DNA of 61,353 nt, taken from Paracoccaceae bacterium. Lineage in GTDB: Bacteria > Pseudomonadota > Alphaproteobacteria > Rhodobacterales > Rhodobacteraceae. Numbering within the stretch: position 1 is the stretch's first letter; each line of letters begins with the position of its first letter. The position numbers and the translations under genes were made by a program. This document shows, in pieces, positions 18,159 through 29,714 of the stretch. Location: assembly GCA_027013095.1 (NCBI GenBank), contig JALUYI010000025.1, positions 1-61,353 on the forward strand, given 5' to 3'. A model generated the notes under the pieces. It ran no database searches, had not been told where the DNA came from, and saw nothing but the letters and a program-made list of their open reading frames with translations.

Positions 18159-18959
18159 TTGACGCAACAAAGGATGGGGATGCGCAGGTTCGGTCGGGTG
18201 AACTGGCTGGGTCTTTACACGCTGGCGCTGCGCGAGGTGATCCGCTTTACCTCGATCTGGACCCAGACGGTGCTGGCGCCTCTGATCACCGCGGGGCTGT
18301 TCCTGTTGGTCTTTGATCTGGCGATCGGCAGTCGGCGCGGAGACGTGATGGGGGTCAGCTTTGCCCATTTTCTGGCTCCCGGGATCCTGATGATGAGCGT
18401 CATTCAGAACGCGTTTTCCAACACCGCCAGCTCGATCGTGATTTCAAAGCTGCAGGGCAATATCGTTGATACGCTGATGCCGCCGCTGTCGCCACTGGAG
18501 CTGGTTCTGGGCTTTGCCTTGGGCGGTATCGTGCGCGGCGTTCTGGTTGCTCTGGCCGTGGGGGTCGTGACCTTTCCGGCGCTGGGTCTGGGCGTTGCCC
18601 ATCCGCTGTGGGTGCTGACATTCGTGTTGCTTGCCAGCGCCATGATGTCGCTGATTGGCGTGCTGGCGGGGGTTCTTTCGGATCGGTTCGACCAGATGAA
18701 CGCGATCACGAATTTCATCGTAACACCGCTCAGCTTTCTGTCCGGCACGTTTTATTCGATTCAGATCCTGCCGCCGTCTCTGCAGGTGGTGACCCATTAC
18801 AATCCGATCTTTTACCTGATCGACGGCTTGCGGTTTGGCGTTCTCGGGGTCTCGGACCGGCCACCGTTGACGGGGCTGCTGTTTTGTGGCGGGCTGACGA
18901 TTGGGCTTGTGTTCTGGGCCTGGCGCTGGTTCGTAACCGGCTATCGCCTGAAGAGCTGA
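18159..18959 (+). CDS. ABC-2 type transporter permease (NodJ-like)
   Basis: 266 residues with about six membrane spans. ABC-2 signatures: APGILMMSVIQNAFSNTASS, PLSPLELVLGFALGG and SFLSGTFYSIQILPP. A TTG start at 18159 is chosen because AAGGAGGG (18145-18152) stands 6 bases ahead; an ATG at 18174 would be 21 bases from it. This type usually pairs with a DrrA/NodI-like ATPase encoded next door, but none is present here, so the partner must be elsewhere. Substrate unknown (polysaccharide or drug export are family possibilities). Confidence 0.82.
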   Translation: MTQQRMGMRRFGRVNWLGLYTLALREVIRFTSIWTQTVLAPLITAGLFLLVFDLAIGSRRGDVMGVSFAHFLAPGILMMSVIQNAFSNTASSIVISKLQGNIVDTLMPPLSPLELVLGFALGGIVRGVLVALAVGVVTFPALGLGVAHPLWVLTFVLLASAMMSLIGVLAGVLSDRFDQMNAITNFIVTPLSFLSGTFYSIQILPPSLQVVTHYNPIFYLIDGLRFGVLGVSDRPPLTGLLFCGGLTIGLVFWAWRWFVTGYRLKS

Positions 18960-19297
18960 GCGGGCAAGGGCAATCGTCCGAGGCGCCGATTTACCGGACG
19001 TATCGTAAAATGCCGACGATCTGGATCCTGATCGATTGCTTGACGGGGCGCGTCTTTTTCTGGACAAGCCGGTGTTGTCGCGCTAAAGCCATGCCCGATG
19101 GCACAGAACACCGCATATTCTTCGGCGCGACGCCGACGCTGACACCGGTCGGCCGCCCGCTGCCGACAGCCCCTGCGCGCGGGCCTTTTATGCGCGCCCG
19201 TTCCGGCCATACGTTTCCTCCAATACGCTCCGGCGATAATTGACACTGCCCTGAGATTACGTCACATCAGGGCCTTCACCAGCGAAAGGGTTCCTTG
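18960..19297. other. Intergenic region before argD
   Basis: 338 bases without a supportable gene. A TTGACA hexamer at 19240-19245 could be the -35 element of the argD promoter, but no good -10 stands at the right distance. AAAGGG at 19285-19290 is the argD ribosome site. The rest shows nothing recognisable. Confidence 0.45.
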
Positions 19298-20476
19298 ATG
19301 ATTTCTGCTGTTTTGCCCACCTATACACGCGCGCCTCTGGCCTTTGTCCGGGGCGAGGGCTCATGGTTGATCGAGGAGGACGGCCGTCGATTTCTGGATA
19401 TGGGGGCCGGAATTGCCGTCGCGGCTCTGGGCCATGCCAACCCCGATCTGGTGGCGGCCCTTACGGCACAGGCGCAGGAGCTGTGGCATACGTCAAACCT
19501 CTATACCATCCCCAAACAGGAGGCGTTGGCAGCGCGGCTGGTGGATGAGACCTTTGCCGATACGGTGTTTTTCACCAATTCGGGGGCGGAATCGATGGAA
19601 TGTGCGTTGAAGATGGCGCGCAAGTCGTTCAGCCACGCCGGCGCGCCCGAACGCAGCAAGATCATCGCCTTCACGGATTCCTTTCACGGTCGCACGCTGG
19701 GCACGATTGCGGCGGCGGGCGCGGCCAAGCTGACGGACGGGTTCGGCCCGGTGTTGGGCGGGTTCGTCCATGTCCCCTTTGGCGATCTGGCTGCGGTCTC
19801 TCAGGCGATTGACGACAAGACCGCGGCGATCGTTGTCGAGCCGGTGCAGGGCGAGGGCGGCATCGTGCCCGCCACGGACAGCTTTTTGCGCGGCTTGCGT
19901 CAGCTTTGCGACGAAAACGGCCTGTTATTGATCATGGATGAAATCCAGTGCGGCATGGGCCGTTCGGGGCGCTTGTTCGCGCATGAATGGAGCGGCGTGA
20001 CCCCTGACATCATGGCCGTGGCCAAGGGGATCGGTGGCGGTTTTCCCATGGGGGCGTGTCTGGCCCGCGAAGCCGCGGCGCAAGGGATGGTCGCAGGGAG
20101 CCACGGCTCGACCTATGGCGGCAACCCGTTGGCCTGCGCGGTAGGTCTGAAAGTGATGGACCTTGTTTGCGCCCCCGGTTTTCTGGACGAGGTGCGGCGA
20201 AAATCCGGTCTGTTGCGGCAAAAACTGGAGGGTCTGGTGGCCGCCCACCCAGATGTCTTTGCCGAGGTTCGCGGCCTTGGGCTGATGCTGGGTCTGGTGT
20301 GCAAGCGGCCCAACATGGATGTGGTTAAGGCGGGCTATGCGCAGCAACTGCTGTGCGTTCCGGGGGGACAGAACGTGGTCCGCCTGCTGCCGCCTCTGAC
20401 CATCACGGATGAGGAAATTTCCGAGGCGGTCCGGCGTCTCGATCAGGTGGCATGCACATTGGAGGCAAGCAAATGA
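19298..20476 (+). CDS. argD: Acetylornithine aminotransferase
   Basis: 392 residues from the ATG at 19298, 7 bases after AAAGGG; a TTG directly before is less likely. Class-III aminotransferase motifs: [27 protein letters not shown], the PLP-Asp/Gln segment [15 protein letters not shown] and the PLP lysine in [14 protein letters not shown]. It makes N-acetylornithine from N-acetylglutamate semialdehyde in arginine synthesis. It overlaps argF by four bases (ATGA). Confidence 0.95.
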   Translation: MISAVLPTYTRAPLAFVRGEGSWLIEEDGRRFLDMGAGIAVAALGHANPDLVAALTAQAQELWHTSNLYTIPKQEALAARLVDETFADTVFFTNSGAESMECALKMARKSFSHAGAPERSKIIAFTDSFHGRTLGTIAAAGAAKLTDGFGPVLGGFVHVPFGDLAAVSQAIDDKTAAIVVEPVQGEGGIVPATDSFLRGLRQLCDENGLLLIMDEIQCGMGRSGRLFAHEWSGVTPDIMAVAKGIGGGFPMGACLAREAAAQGMVAGSHGSTYGGNPLACAVGLKVMDLVCAPGFLDEVRRKSGLLRQKLEGLVAAHPDVFAEVRGLGLMLGLVCKRPNMDVVKAGYAQQLLCVPGGQNVVRLLPPLTITDEEISEAVRRLDQVACTLEASK

Positions 20477-21399
20477 CGCACTTTCTGGACATCAACAAGA
20501 CCGCGCCGGATGATTTGCGCGCGATCCTCAATCAGGCCGCCGAAATGAAGGCAGCGCGCCGCGATCGGCCCAAGGGAACGCCCGATGCGCTGACGCCTCT
20601 CGCCGGGCGCATGGTTGCCTTGATCTTTGAAAAACCGAGCACCCGTACGCGGGTCAGTTTCGATGTCGGCGCGCGGCAGATGGGGGCGCAGACCATGGTT
20701 CTGTCCGGGGCGGACATGCAGCTTGGCCACGGTGAGACGATTGCCGACACGGCACGCGTCCTCAGCCGGTATGTGGACCTGATCATGATGCGCACGTTCG
20801 AGGAGGACACCCTGCTGGAGATGGCCGAGTATGCCAGCGTGCCGGTGATCAACGGGCTGACCAATCGCACCCACCCTTGCCAGATCATGGCCGATATCCT
20901 GACCTTTGAAGAGCATCGGGGCCCAATCCGGGGCAAGAAAGTTGTCTGGATGGGAGACGGCAACAACGTCTGTGCTTCGTTCATCCACGCCGCCGGGCAG
21001 CTTGGGTTCGACCTGACGTTCTCGGGGCCGAAATCGCTGGACCCCGAAGACGCCTTTGTCGGGGAGGCCCGGCAGAAAGGCGCGCGGATCGTCATCGAGC
21101 GCGATCCCGTGGCGGCGGTCGAGGGCGCCGATCTGGTAGTGACGGATACCTGGGTATCGATGCACGACAGCCAATCCTCGCGCGAGCGGCGTCACAATCT
21201 GTTGCGCCCCTACCAGGTCAACGACGCGCTGATGAGGGCGGCAGGGCGGGACGCGTTATTCATGCATTGCCTGCCGGCCCATCGGGACGAGGAGGCCACC
21301 AGCGCGGTGATGGACGGGCCGCATTCGGTGGTGTTTGACGAGGCCGAGAACCGGTTGCATGCGCAAAAGGCGGTCATGCGCCACTGTTTGGGGGTCTGA
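20473..21399 (+). CDS. argF: Ornithine carbamoyltransferase
   Basis: 308 residues from the ATG at 20473, with GGAGG at 20461-20465. Carbamoyl-phosphate motif [12 protein letters not shown], then [27 protein letters not shown] and the ornithine-specific HCLPAHR. It forms citrulline from ornithine and carbamoyl phosphate. It is coupled to argD. Confidence 0.97.
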   Translation: MTHFLDINKTAPDDLRAILNQAAEMKAARRDRPKGTPDALTPLAGRMVALIFEKPSTRTRVSFDVGARQMGAQTMVLSGADMQLGHGETIADTARVLSRYVDLIMMRTFEEDTLLEMAEYASVPVINGLTNRTHPCQIMADILTFEEHRGPIRGKKVVWMGDGNNVCASFIHAAGQLGFDLTFSGPKSLDPEDAFVGEARQKGARIVIERDPVAAVEGADLVVTDTWVSMHDSQSSRERRHNLLRPYQVNDALMRAAGRDALFMHCLPAHRDEEATSAVMDGPHSVVFDEAENRLHAQKAVMRHCLGV

Positions 21400-21411
21400 G
21401 GCTCTCCCGTC

Positions 21412-21429
21412 GCGGGGGCCAGCCCCCGC
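21412..21429 (+). terminator. Hairpin after argDF
   Basis: A perfect 8-bp stem, GCGGGGGC-CA-GCCCCCGC, lies 13 bases past the argF stop, with an A-rich stretch (not a T run) downstream. It is probably a transcript-end or 3'-stabilising hairpin. Confidence 0.55.
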
Positions 21430-21535
21430 ACCCCCGGAGTATTGTCACAAAAAAGACGGGGGTGCCGCCCCGGCCGCTCGATTTTATGTGCTTTATGCGC
21501 GAAAGGCCGGAGTCTCGACGGTTGGTGACAGACTT

Positions 21536-23571
<2,036 letters not shown>

Positions 23572-23572
23572 G

Positions 23573-23914
23573 TCATTCTCCTGCCTTTTTCAGCTTTTCC
23601 TTGAAGGCCTCGACGGTCAGGCCGGTTTGCTGCGCGCCGATGTCCTGCATGTTGAGGTGGTAGATTCCGGCAAATTTGGCGAGGTAGTAGATATTGCCGC
23701 CCGCCTTGATCATGGCCAGAACGTCGCGATCCCGGCAGGCCTGTTTTTGGGCGTCGTTCAGGCCAAAGCGGCGCATATAGCCCTCGGGGTCGGCCAGATA
23801 GGCCTCGCGCGCTGCAGCCGAGTTGAAGCTGTAGCACATCTTGTTCAGGGCATAGCCTTTCATGGCCATTTCGCCGTCAAAGATGGTGGTGCCGGGGATG
23901 GTCTTTTTGGTCAT
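23573..23914 (-). CDS. ligA: Protocatechuate 4,5-dioxygenase alpha subunit
   Basis: 113 residues, all-helical LigA domain: KMCYSFNSAAAREAYLADPE, RRFGLNDAQKQACRDRDV and GGNIYYLAKFAGIYHLNMQD. It caps the active site of LigB in the alpha2-beta2 enzyme. It overlaps ligI by four bases and is followed directly by ligB. Gallate-type fused enzymes carry both parts in one chain; here they are separate, as in LigAB. Confidence 0.95.
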   Translation of the reverse strand: MTKKTIPGTTIFDGEMAMKGYALNKMCYSFNSAAAREAYLADPEGYMRRFGLNDAQKQACRDRDVLAMIKAGGNIYYLAKFAGIYHLNMQDIGAQQTGLTVEAFKEKLKKAGE

Positions 23915-24795
23915 GTCGGGGTCTCCTCTGGCCAGTAAAGGCGCATGGGGTTGTCCACCAGAAGGGTGCGCTGCACGGCTGGGTCAGGTGCGATCCGCGG
24001 GATGTAATCAACCAGCGCGCCGTCATCGGGCATGTGGCTTTTCATGTTGGGATGGGGCCAGTCGGTGCCCCACAGAACCCGCTGTGGAAATCGTGAGACC
24101 AGCGTGCGGGCAAACGGCAGCACATCATCGTAGGGCGGGCCGCTCTGGCTGAGGCGCTCGGGACAGGTCACCTTGGTCCAGATGTTTTCATGCTCTTCCA
24201 TCAGTCGGACAAAGCGCTGAAACTCGGAGTGCCCGGCCCCTTTTGTCACATCGGGCCGGCCCATATGATCGACCACGACAGGGGTCGGAAGCGCGGCCAA
24301 AAACGGCGCTAGCTCATCAAGGTCAGAGGCCTCGAAATAGACCACCACATGCCAGCCAAAGCGGCTGATCCGTTGCGCAATCTCGTGAAAGATGTGGTGG
24401 GGTGTCTTCTCGACGAGGCGGCGCACAAAGTTGAAGCGCACCGCACGCACGCCCCTCTCGGTCATGTCGGAAAGGGTCTGTTCGCTGACCTCGGGGGCCA
24501 GTGAAACCACGCCCCGCGCGCGCCCATCTGCGGCGTCCAGCGCGTCCAGAAGGGCACGATTGTCCTGCCCGTGGCAGGTCGCCTGCACGATCACGTTGCG
24601 GGCAAATCCAAGGTGGTCGCGCAGCGCGAAAAGTTGGTTTTTGTCGGCATCGCAAGGGGTGTATTTGCGCTGGGGAGCAAAGGGGAAACGGGTGTGGGGG
24701 CCAAAAACGTGGCAATGGGCGTCCACCGCGCCCGCAGGCAGGCGAAAATCGGGTTTCTTCGGGTCGGGGTGAAAGACCAGCCAGTCCGCGTCCAT
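23911..24795 (-). CDS. ligI: 2-Pyrone-4,6-dicarboxylate hydrolase
   Basis: 294-residue amidohydrolase. It begins with the LigI-type DAHCHVFGP motif, has RFNFVRRLVEKTP, VVVDHMGRPDVTKG and the conserved Asp in VLWGTDWPHPNM. LigI hydrolyses the lactone 2-pyrone-4,6-dicarboxylate to 4-oxalomesaconate without a metal, unlike most of its superfamily. TGATG overlap with galD upstream and ATGA overlap with ligA downstream. Confidence 0.93.
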   Translation of the reverse strand: MDADWLVFHPDPKKPDFRLPAGAVDAHCHVFGPHTRFPFAPQRKYTPCDADKNQLFALRDHLGFARNVIVQATCHGQDNRALLDALDAADGRARGVVSLAPEVSEQTLSDMTERGVRAVRFNFVRRLVEKTPHHIFHEIAQRISRFGWHVVVYFEASDLDELAPFLAALPTPVVVDHMGRPDVTKGAGHSEFQRFVRLMEEHENIWTKVTCPERLSQSGPPYDDVLPFARTLVSRFPQRVLWGTDWPHPNMKSHMPDDGALVDYIPRIAPDPAVQRTLLVDNPMRLYWPEETPT

Positions 24796-25841
24796 CAGGC
24801 AAATACCCTTCCATCCATCAGTTTTCGGGCCGTGCGCAGGATCGCCGTGTCGGTGATCTCGTTCCCGTCGTCGAGCCGGACGACCACGGTCATTTCGCCA
24901 CTCGGGTGTTCGATGCTGAGGCGCCGCCGCTGGCCGGTGCCGCGGTCGGCTATGTCAAAGGCGATACTGCCGTTCAAAAGGCAGGCGCGCGCGACCGAGG
25001 CGGCGGCCATGACTCCGATCGCCGCATGGACGCGGTGTGGAATAAAGCTTTGGGTGCGGATCGCGCCGCCCGAACGCGCCGGACTGAGCAGCGTCATCTT
25101 TGGAATCGTCTTGGCGCTGACGTCACCCAGATTCATCCGCGGGCCCAGCGCCAGACGCAAGGTTTCCAGACGTGCGCGGAGGTCGGAGTTGGCCTCCAAC
25201 TCGGCCGGGCTTTCCTGCCCTCCGAGGCCCAACTCCGCGGCCCTCAGCAAAACGCAGGGCATACCGTTGTCGATGCAGCTGACCTCCAGCCCGTCGATGC
25301 GCTCACGGGGCTGGCCCGTCGGCAAGAGGGCGCCACAGGTTGCCCCGGCGATGTCCTGAAAGGCGATCTCGACCGGAGCGGCGGTTCCCGGAACGCCGTC
25401 GATCTTGGCGTCTCCGGTATAAACCACCCGGCCGTTGCGGGTGACTACGCTGAGGGTGGCTGTCTTTTTGGTGTTTTCCATGAACACCCGGACCGTGGTC
25501 ATCCCTTCGCGCGGCGTAACGAGGCCGCGCTCGATGGCAAAGGGGCCGACCCCGGCGAGGATGTTGCCGCAGTTTTGCTGGTCGCTGACGCTGGCGCTGT
25601 CAACGCCGATCTGCAAAAACAGATAATCTACGTCCACCCCGCTGCGGCGCGAGCGGCGCACGATTGCTACCTTGGAGCTGAGCGGATCGCCACCCCCCAT
25701 GCCGTCAATCTGCCGTCGATCCGGGCTGCCCATCATCCGCATAAGAAAGGCGTCACGCGCCTCTGGCAGATCGGAGGCCAGAAAATACCCCCCCTTGGAG
25801 GTGCCGCCGCGCATCCACATGCAGGGGATGCCGTCACTCAT
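24795..25841 (-). CDS. galD: 4-Oxalomesaconate tautomerase (PrpF family)
   Basis: 348 residues from the ATG at 25841, AAGGGG upstream. PrpF-type start [20 protein letters not shown], then [31 protein letters not shown] and the second catalytic-Cys region [12 protein letters not shown]. In Pseudomonas putida GalD converts the keto and enol forms of 4-oxalomesaconate. The neighbours galB, galC and ligI make this the fitting PrpF subfamily. It overlaps galC by 8 bases. Confidence 0.9.
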   Translation of the reverse strand: MSDGIPCMWMRGGTSKGGYFLASDLPEARDAFLMRMMGSPDRRQIDGMGGGDPLSSKVAIVRRSRRSGVDVDYLFLQIGVDSASVSDQQNCGNILAGVGPFAIERGLVTPREGMTTVRVFMENTKKTATLSVVTRNGRVVYTGDAKIDGVPGTAAPVEIAFQDIAGATCGALLPTGQPRERIDGLEVSCIDNGMPCVLLRAAELGLGGQESPAELEANSDLRARLETLRLALGPRMNLGDVSAKTIPKMTLLSPARSGGAIRTQSFIPHRVHAAIGVMAAASVARACLLNGSIAFDIADRGTGQRRRLSIEHPSGEMTVVVRLDDGNEITDTAILRTARKLMDGRVFA

Positions 25842-26508
25842 ACCGCAGCCCCTTTCGGGCCAGCCGCGGGCGCATGTCATAAAGATCAAGGCCCAGTTCT
25901 CCGGCTTGAAATCGCGCCCGTTTGCTGGCTTCACCGGCCAGCCGCTCCCGGGCCTTGTGCAAGACGGTTTCGGCATTGCTGCAGGGTACCACGCAGACGC
26001 CGTCGTCATCGGCAATGATCACGTCTCCGGCGTTCACATGCGCTCCGGCGCAGACCACCGGCACATTGACCGAGCCCGGGGTCTCCTTGACGGTTCCCTG
26101 TGCCGATATTGCCCGCGACCAGACCGGAAACCCCATTTGCCGCAGCTCATGCACGTCGCGCACCCCGGTTTCGGTGACCAGCGCACGGCAGCCATGGGCC
26201 ATGGCCGAGGTGGCCAGAAGATCGCCGAAATACCCGGCATCGGAGGGCGAGGTCGTGGCCAGCAGCAGAATATCACCGCCCCGGAGCTGTTCGATGGCGA
26301 CATGCAGCATCCAGTTGTCGCCCGGTGGCGCCAGTATAGTGACCGCCGAGCCGGCGACCCGTACCCCCGAAATAATCGGGCGGATGTTTGCGGCCAGCAG
26401 CCCCTTGCGCCCTTGAGCTTCGTGCACGCAGGCCACCCCGCATTGGCCCAGCCCGTCGATGATCTCGGGGGCTGCGCGCGGGATGTTGCGGATGACGACC
26501 CCGCTCAT
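25834..26508 (-). CDS. galC: 4-Carboxy-4-hydroxy-2-oxoadipate aldolase (RraA-like)
   Basis: 224 residues from the ATG at 26508 ([20 protein letters not shown]). RraA/HMG-aldolase family with the metal/pyruvate pocket [19 protein letters not shown] and [18 protein letters not shown], then [15 protein letters not shown]. It splits 4-carboxy-4-hydroxy-2-oxoadipate to pyruvate and oxaloacetate, the final step. Overlaps galB by four bases (ATGA). Confidence 0.92.
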   Translation of the reverse strand: MSGVVIRNIPRAAPEIIDGLGQCGVACVHEAQGRKGLLAANIRPIISGVRVAGSAVTILAPPGDNWMLHVAIEQLRGGDILLLATTSPSDAGYFGDLLATSAMAHGCRALVTETGVRDVHELRQMGFPVWSRAISAQGTVKETPGSVNVPVVCAGAHVNAGDVIIADDDGVCVVPCSNAETVLHKARERLAGEASKRARFQAGELGLDLYDMRPRLARKGLRYE

Positions 26509-27305
26509 AGCGCGTCCACCGTGCGCGGAAACATCGACTGGAACCCTTCGGCATATTTGGCCGCCCGCCCGCCCGCCTGCCCACCCGAGTTGCGGCGGAA
26601 ATGGTTGGCGCGGTTCTCGGCCACATTGGTATAGAAATCCCACAGATGCTGCTGGCCTTGCATGCATTCGATGGCGGCGCGCTTTTCCTTCCAGACCGGG
26701 GTGATGTCGAGGAACACGTCCGGCTTCCAGCCCATCTGTTCGCTCTGGTGAGGCTCGAACAGGTAGAGCTGCGGCGCCCCCAAAACCCGTTCCCCTGGCT
26801 TGTGGCCCCAGGCCTGCGCGATCATCCGGCACTCCAGAACAAAGCGGGTCGTGTTCATGTGGTCGGTATTATACGGGTCCCACATCGAGTGACTCATCAT
26901 CCATTTCGGTTGCACCTCGCGGATGATGTCCACCAGACGCTCACGGGCGGAGGGGCCAAGGTCCAGCGGGTAGTCTCCGAGGTCCAGAAACCGGATGTCC
27001 TTAACCCCCAGCGCTGCGGCGGCGTTTTCAGCCTCGATGCGGCGCGCTGCCTTGACGGCCGCAAGGGTCATCCCGCCCTGTTTCCACAGTCGCGCACTTT
27101 CGCCGCGTTCACCATAGCTGAGACAGACCACCGTCACTTTTGTGCCGCGGCTCTGGTGCAGCGCGATGGCACCACCCGCCCGCCAGACGAAATCGGCGGC
27201 GTGGGCGCTGATGACAAGAGCGCGGGAGGTTGCACCGGATGTCGGCTGCGCCCCGGGGTTCTGGTCGGTGTTTTTCTCGTCGCCGTCCGGTGTTTTTTCC
27301 GGCAT
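26505..27305 (-). CDS. galB: 4-Oxalomesaconate hydratase (PIG-L/LmbE family)
   Basis: 266 residues from the ATG at 27305 (AGGGA upstream); a TTG further out lacks support. A PIG-L fold is shown by [20 protein letters not shown] (residues 31-50, in place of the deacetylase AHPDDE) and [18 protein letters not shown]. GalB of P. putida is a zinc-dependent hydratase of this family that adds water to 4-oxalomesaconate. Being first in the operon before galC and galD makes a deacetylase role unlikely. Confidence 0.9.
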   Translation of the reverse strand: MPEKTPDGDEKNTDQNPGAQPTSGATSRALVISAHAADFVWRAGGAIALHQSRGTKVTVVCLSYGERGESARLWKQGGMTLAAVKAARRIEAENAAAALGVKDIRFLDLGDYPLDLGPSARERLVDIIREVQPKWMMSHSMWDPYNTDHMNTTRFVLECRMIAQAWGHKPGERVLGAPQLYLFEPHQSEQMGWKPDVFLDITPVWKEKRAAIECMQGQQHLWDFYTNVAENRANHFRRNSGGQAGGRAAKYAEGFQSMFPRTVDAL

Positions 27306-27687
27306 GGATATTGTCCCTGATATTGCCTCTGGTTGCGATGATCCGGCCACAGGCGTCAAAACACTCCGCTCGCCAAGGTCTGCGCGGCGTCAGCCGTCGC
27401 TCTGGCGGGCGGTGGACGGGACCCTCTTGTCCTGAGGCCACTGGCCCTGTTAAGGGGAAATATCGACGCTTTGCTCCGCCCCGTCAATGGGGGATCAATC
27501 GGGAGGTTAAGCCGCTAAAACCGTGCTGGCCCAGCCACCCCAAATTCGCGCCTGAACCTTGGCCAAGGTCGCGTGGGGCCCGCACGGGGCCAATCTGAAA
27601 GGTATCGCAAAGCGCGGATCCTTCGTGTTATGACCTCGGTATCCCGCCCCGAACAGGCAGGTGGCGGGCAGTTGGGTGGAGCCCCTG
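27306..27687. promoter_or_regulatory. Divergent promoter region of the protocatechuate genes
   Basis: 382 bases between galB (minus) and the DUF1932 gene (plus), with no gene of its own. It should carry both promoters. The clearest element is the 14-bp perfect palindrome at 27556-27569. No LysR-type or other regulator gene borders the cluster. Confidence 0.65.
27556..27569. promoter_or_regulatory. 14-bp perfect palindrome, candidate operator
   Basis: ACCTTGGCCAAGGT in the middle of the divergent region, about 250 bases before galB and 120 before the plus-strand genes. Its symmetry and place suit a dimeric regulator. Confidence 0.5.
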
Positions 27688-28617
27688 ATGATGACAGACA
27701 CAGCTGAGAACCCCCGCGCAACACCGCGCCCTGCCATCACAATGATTGGTTTTGGCGAGGCTGCCCGAGCCTTTGTTTCCGGCTGGCGTGAGGTCGGGCA
27801 ACAGGCGCAGATCGCGGCCTTTGACATCAAGACGAACGGCGCTGGCAAGGACGCGATGCAGGCGCAATATCGCGCGCATGGGGTGATCGGGTGCGCAGAC
27901 CCGGCGGGGGCGGTGCAGGGGGCGGCGCTGGTTTTCAGTCTGGTCACCGCGGATCAGGCCGCCGGGGCGGCGCAGGAGGTGGCCGCTGTGATTTCGCCCG
28001 GCGCATTTTACCTTGACGCCAACTCCTGCGCGCCGGGAACAAAACGGCGCAATGCCGCCGTTGTCGAGGCGGTGGGTGGGCGCTATGTCGATGTTGCAAT
28101 CATGGCCCCCGTTCAGCCGCGAAAGCACCGAACACCGATGCTGCTGAGCGGCCCCCATGCCACCGCACTTGTGCCGGTGCTGGCTGATTTGGGGATGACC
28201 GTGCGTCTGGTCAGCGGCCCCGTGGGACATGCGTCGTCGATCAAGATGGTTCGCTCGATCATGGTCAAGGGACTAGAGGCGCTGATGGCGGAATGCCTGC
28301 TTGCCGGGCAGCGCGCCGGGGTCAGTGCCGAGGTTCTGGACAGTCTTGAAGCGTCGGACCCGGAATTTGGCTGGCGCAGGCGCGGCAGCTATAATCTGGA
28401 GCGGATGATGCGCCACGGCCAGCGGCGCGCCGCCGAGATGGACGAGGTTGCCCGGATGTTGGATGAGCTCGACCTGCCACAGGGAATGGCCCGGGCCACC
28501 GCCGACTGGCAGCGCCGGATCGCGGGGCTGGGGCTGGATTCGGGGGCCGATGATCTGAAGGAACGGACCGGACGGGTTCTGGCCGCACTGATGGGCGAGG
28601 CGCTGGACAGATCATAG
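27688..28617 (+). CDS. NAD(P)-dependent dehydrogenase with DUF1932 domain
   Basis: 309 residues; start at 27688 (or the next codon) with GGTGGAG 7 bases ahead. The N-terminal 6-phosphogluconate-dehydrogenase-like Rossmann domain begins ITMIGFGEAARAFVSGWR. The C-terminal DUF1932 helical domain shows GHASSIKMVRSIMVKGLEAL and RAAEMDEVARML. Substrate unknown. It is 57 bases upstream of ligC and divergent from the gal/lig operon, so a part in aromatic-acid catabolism is likely but undefined. Confidence 0.8.
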   Translation: MMTDTAENPRATPRPAITMIGFGEAARAFVSGWREVGQQAQIAAFDIKTNGAGKDAMQAQYRAHGVIGCADPAGAVQGAALVFSLVTADQAAGAAQEVAAVISPGAFYLDANSCAPGTKRRNAAVVEAVGGRYVDVAIMAPVQPRKHRTPMLLSGPHATALVPVLADLGMTVRLVSGPVGHASSIKMVRSIMVKGLEALMAECLLAGQRAGVSAEVLDSLEASDPEFGWRRRGSYNLERMMRHGQRRAAEMDEVARMLDELDLPQGMARATADWQRRIAGLGLDSGADDLKERTGRVLAALMGEALDRS

Positions 28618-28674
28618 GCGCGGACCCCGGATACAGGGCGCGAATACAGGGTTGATGAACAAGGGGAAAAACGG

Positions 28675-29637
28675 ATGAAGATTTGTGTGGCCGGCGCCTA
28701 CGGCGCCTTTGGGCAGAAACATCTGGCAGCGCTTGCGGCCATTGAGGGGGTCGAGGTTGTCTCGGTCATGGGTCCGAACCGGGCGCGCATTGACGCGCTT
28801 GCCAAGGAGCGTGGCATTCCCCATGCGGCAACCGACCTTGGCGAATGTCTGGCCCGCCCCGAGGTCGAGGCGGTCATTCTGGCAACCCCGACCGGCGTTC
28901 ACGCGGCACAGGCGCTGGCCTGTCTTGATGCGGGCAAGCATGTTCTGGTTGAAATTCCGATGGCTGACAATCTGGCCGACAGCAAGGCCATCGTTGCCGC
29001 GCAGGCTCGCACGGGGCTGGTGGCCATGGTCGGTCAGGTTCGCCGCTTCAACCCCAGCCACCAGTGGATTCACGACCGGATCACCGCGGGTCAGCTGAAA
29101 ATCCAGCAAATGGACGTTCAGACCTATTTCTTTCGCCGCAGCAACACCAATGCCAAGGGCGAGCCGCGCAGCTGGACCGATCACCTGTTGTGGCATCACG
29201 CCTGCCATACGGTGGACCTGTTTCAATATCAGACCGGCGAGACATGCAGCGCTGCCTTTGGCCTTGAAGGGCCGCATCACCCCGATCTTGGCATTGCCAT
29301 GGACATGTCGATCGGCCTGAAGGTGCCCTCCGGCGCTCTGTGTACGTTGTCTCTCAGCTTTAACAACGATGGTCCGCTGGGAACGTTTTTTCGCTATATC
29401 TGCGACAAGGGAACCTATTTGGCCCGTTATGACGACCTTTACGATGGGTATGACAAGCCGGTGGACCTGTCGGGGGTTGCGGTCTCGAACAACGGTATCG
29501 AACTGATCGACCGCGAGTTCATCACCGCCATCACCGAAGGGCGACAGCCCAATGGTGCGGTTGCCGATGTGTTGGGCACGATGGAGGTGCTGGAGCGGAT
29601 TTCACGCAGCCTGACCGTGGGGCAAGGGCTCGTTTGA
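28675..29637 (+). CDS. ligC: 4-Carboxy-2-hydroxymuconate-6-semialdehyde dehydrogenase
   Basis: 320 residues of the Gfo/Idh/MocA family: KICVAGAYGAFGQKHLAAL at the N-terminus, then the VLVEIPMADN motif (replacing EKP) and HLLWHHACHTVDLFQYQTG. The length and the ring-cleavage context match LigC of Sphingobium, which oxidises the hemiacetal of the LigAB product to 2-pyrone-4,6-dicarboxylate with NAD(P). With ligI and galDBC this closes the route to pyruvate and oxaloacetate. Confidence 0.92.
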   Translation: MKICVAGAYGAFGQKHLAALAAIEGVEVVSVMGPNRARIDALAKERGIPHAATDLGECLARPEVEAVILATPTGVHAAQALACLDAGKHVLVEIPMADNLADSKAIVAAQARTGLVAMVGQVRRFNPSHQWIHDRITAGQLKIQQMDVQTYFFRRSNTNAKGEPRSWTDHLLWHHACHTVDLFQYQTGETCSAAFGLEGPHHPDLGIAMDMSIGLKVPSGALCTLSLSFNNDGPLGTFFRYICDKGTYLARYDDLYDGYDKPVDLSGVAVSNNGIELIDREFITAITEGRQPNGAVADVLGTMEVLERISRSLTVGQGLV

Positions 29638-29714
29638 GTAAGGATTGAGCCGGGTTTTGCGCGGCATATGTGGTTGCGCGCCCGCCCGTGCATTGCGCCG
29701 CCTGTGTCGCGCCG

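Noticed and set aside
24501-26018. 505-codon plus-strand frame across ligI and galD
   Set aside because: It covers two well-supported minus-strand genes and their coupled junction; no domain or ribosome site.
26505-27305. PIG-L protein as a sugar deacetylase
   Set aside because: The AHPDDE motif is altered to AHAADFVW and the gene is coupled to galC/galD, which fits GalB hydratase.
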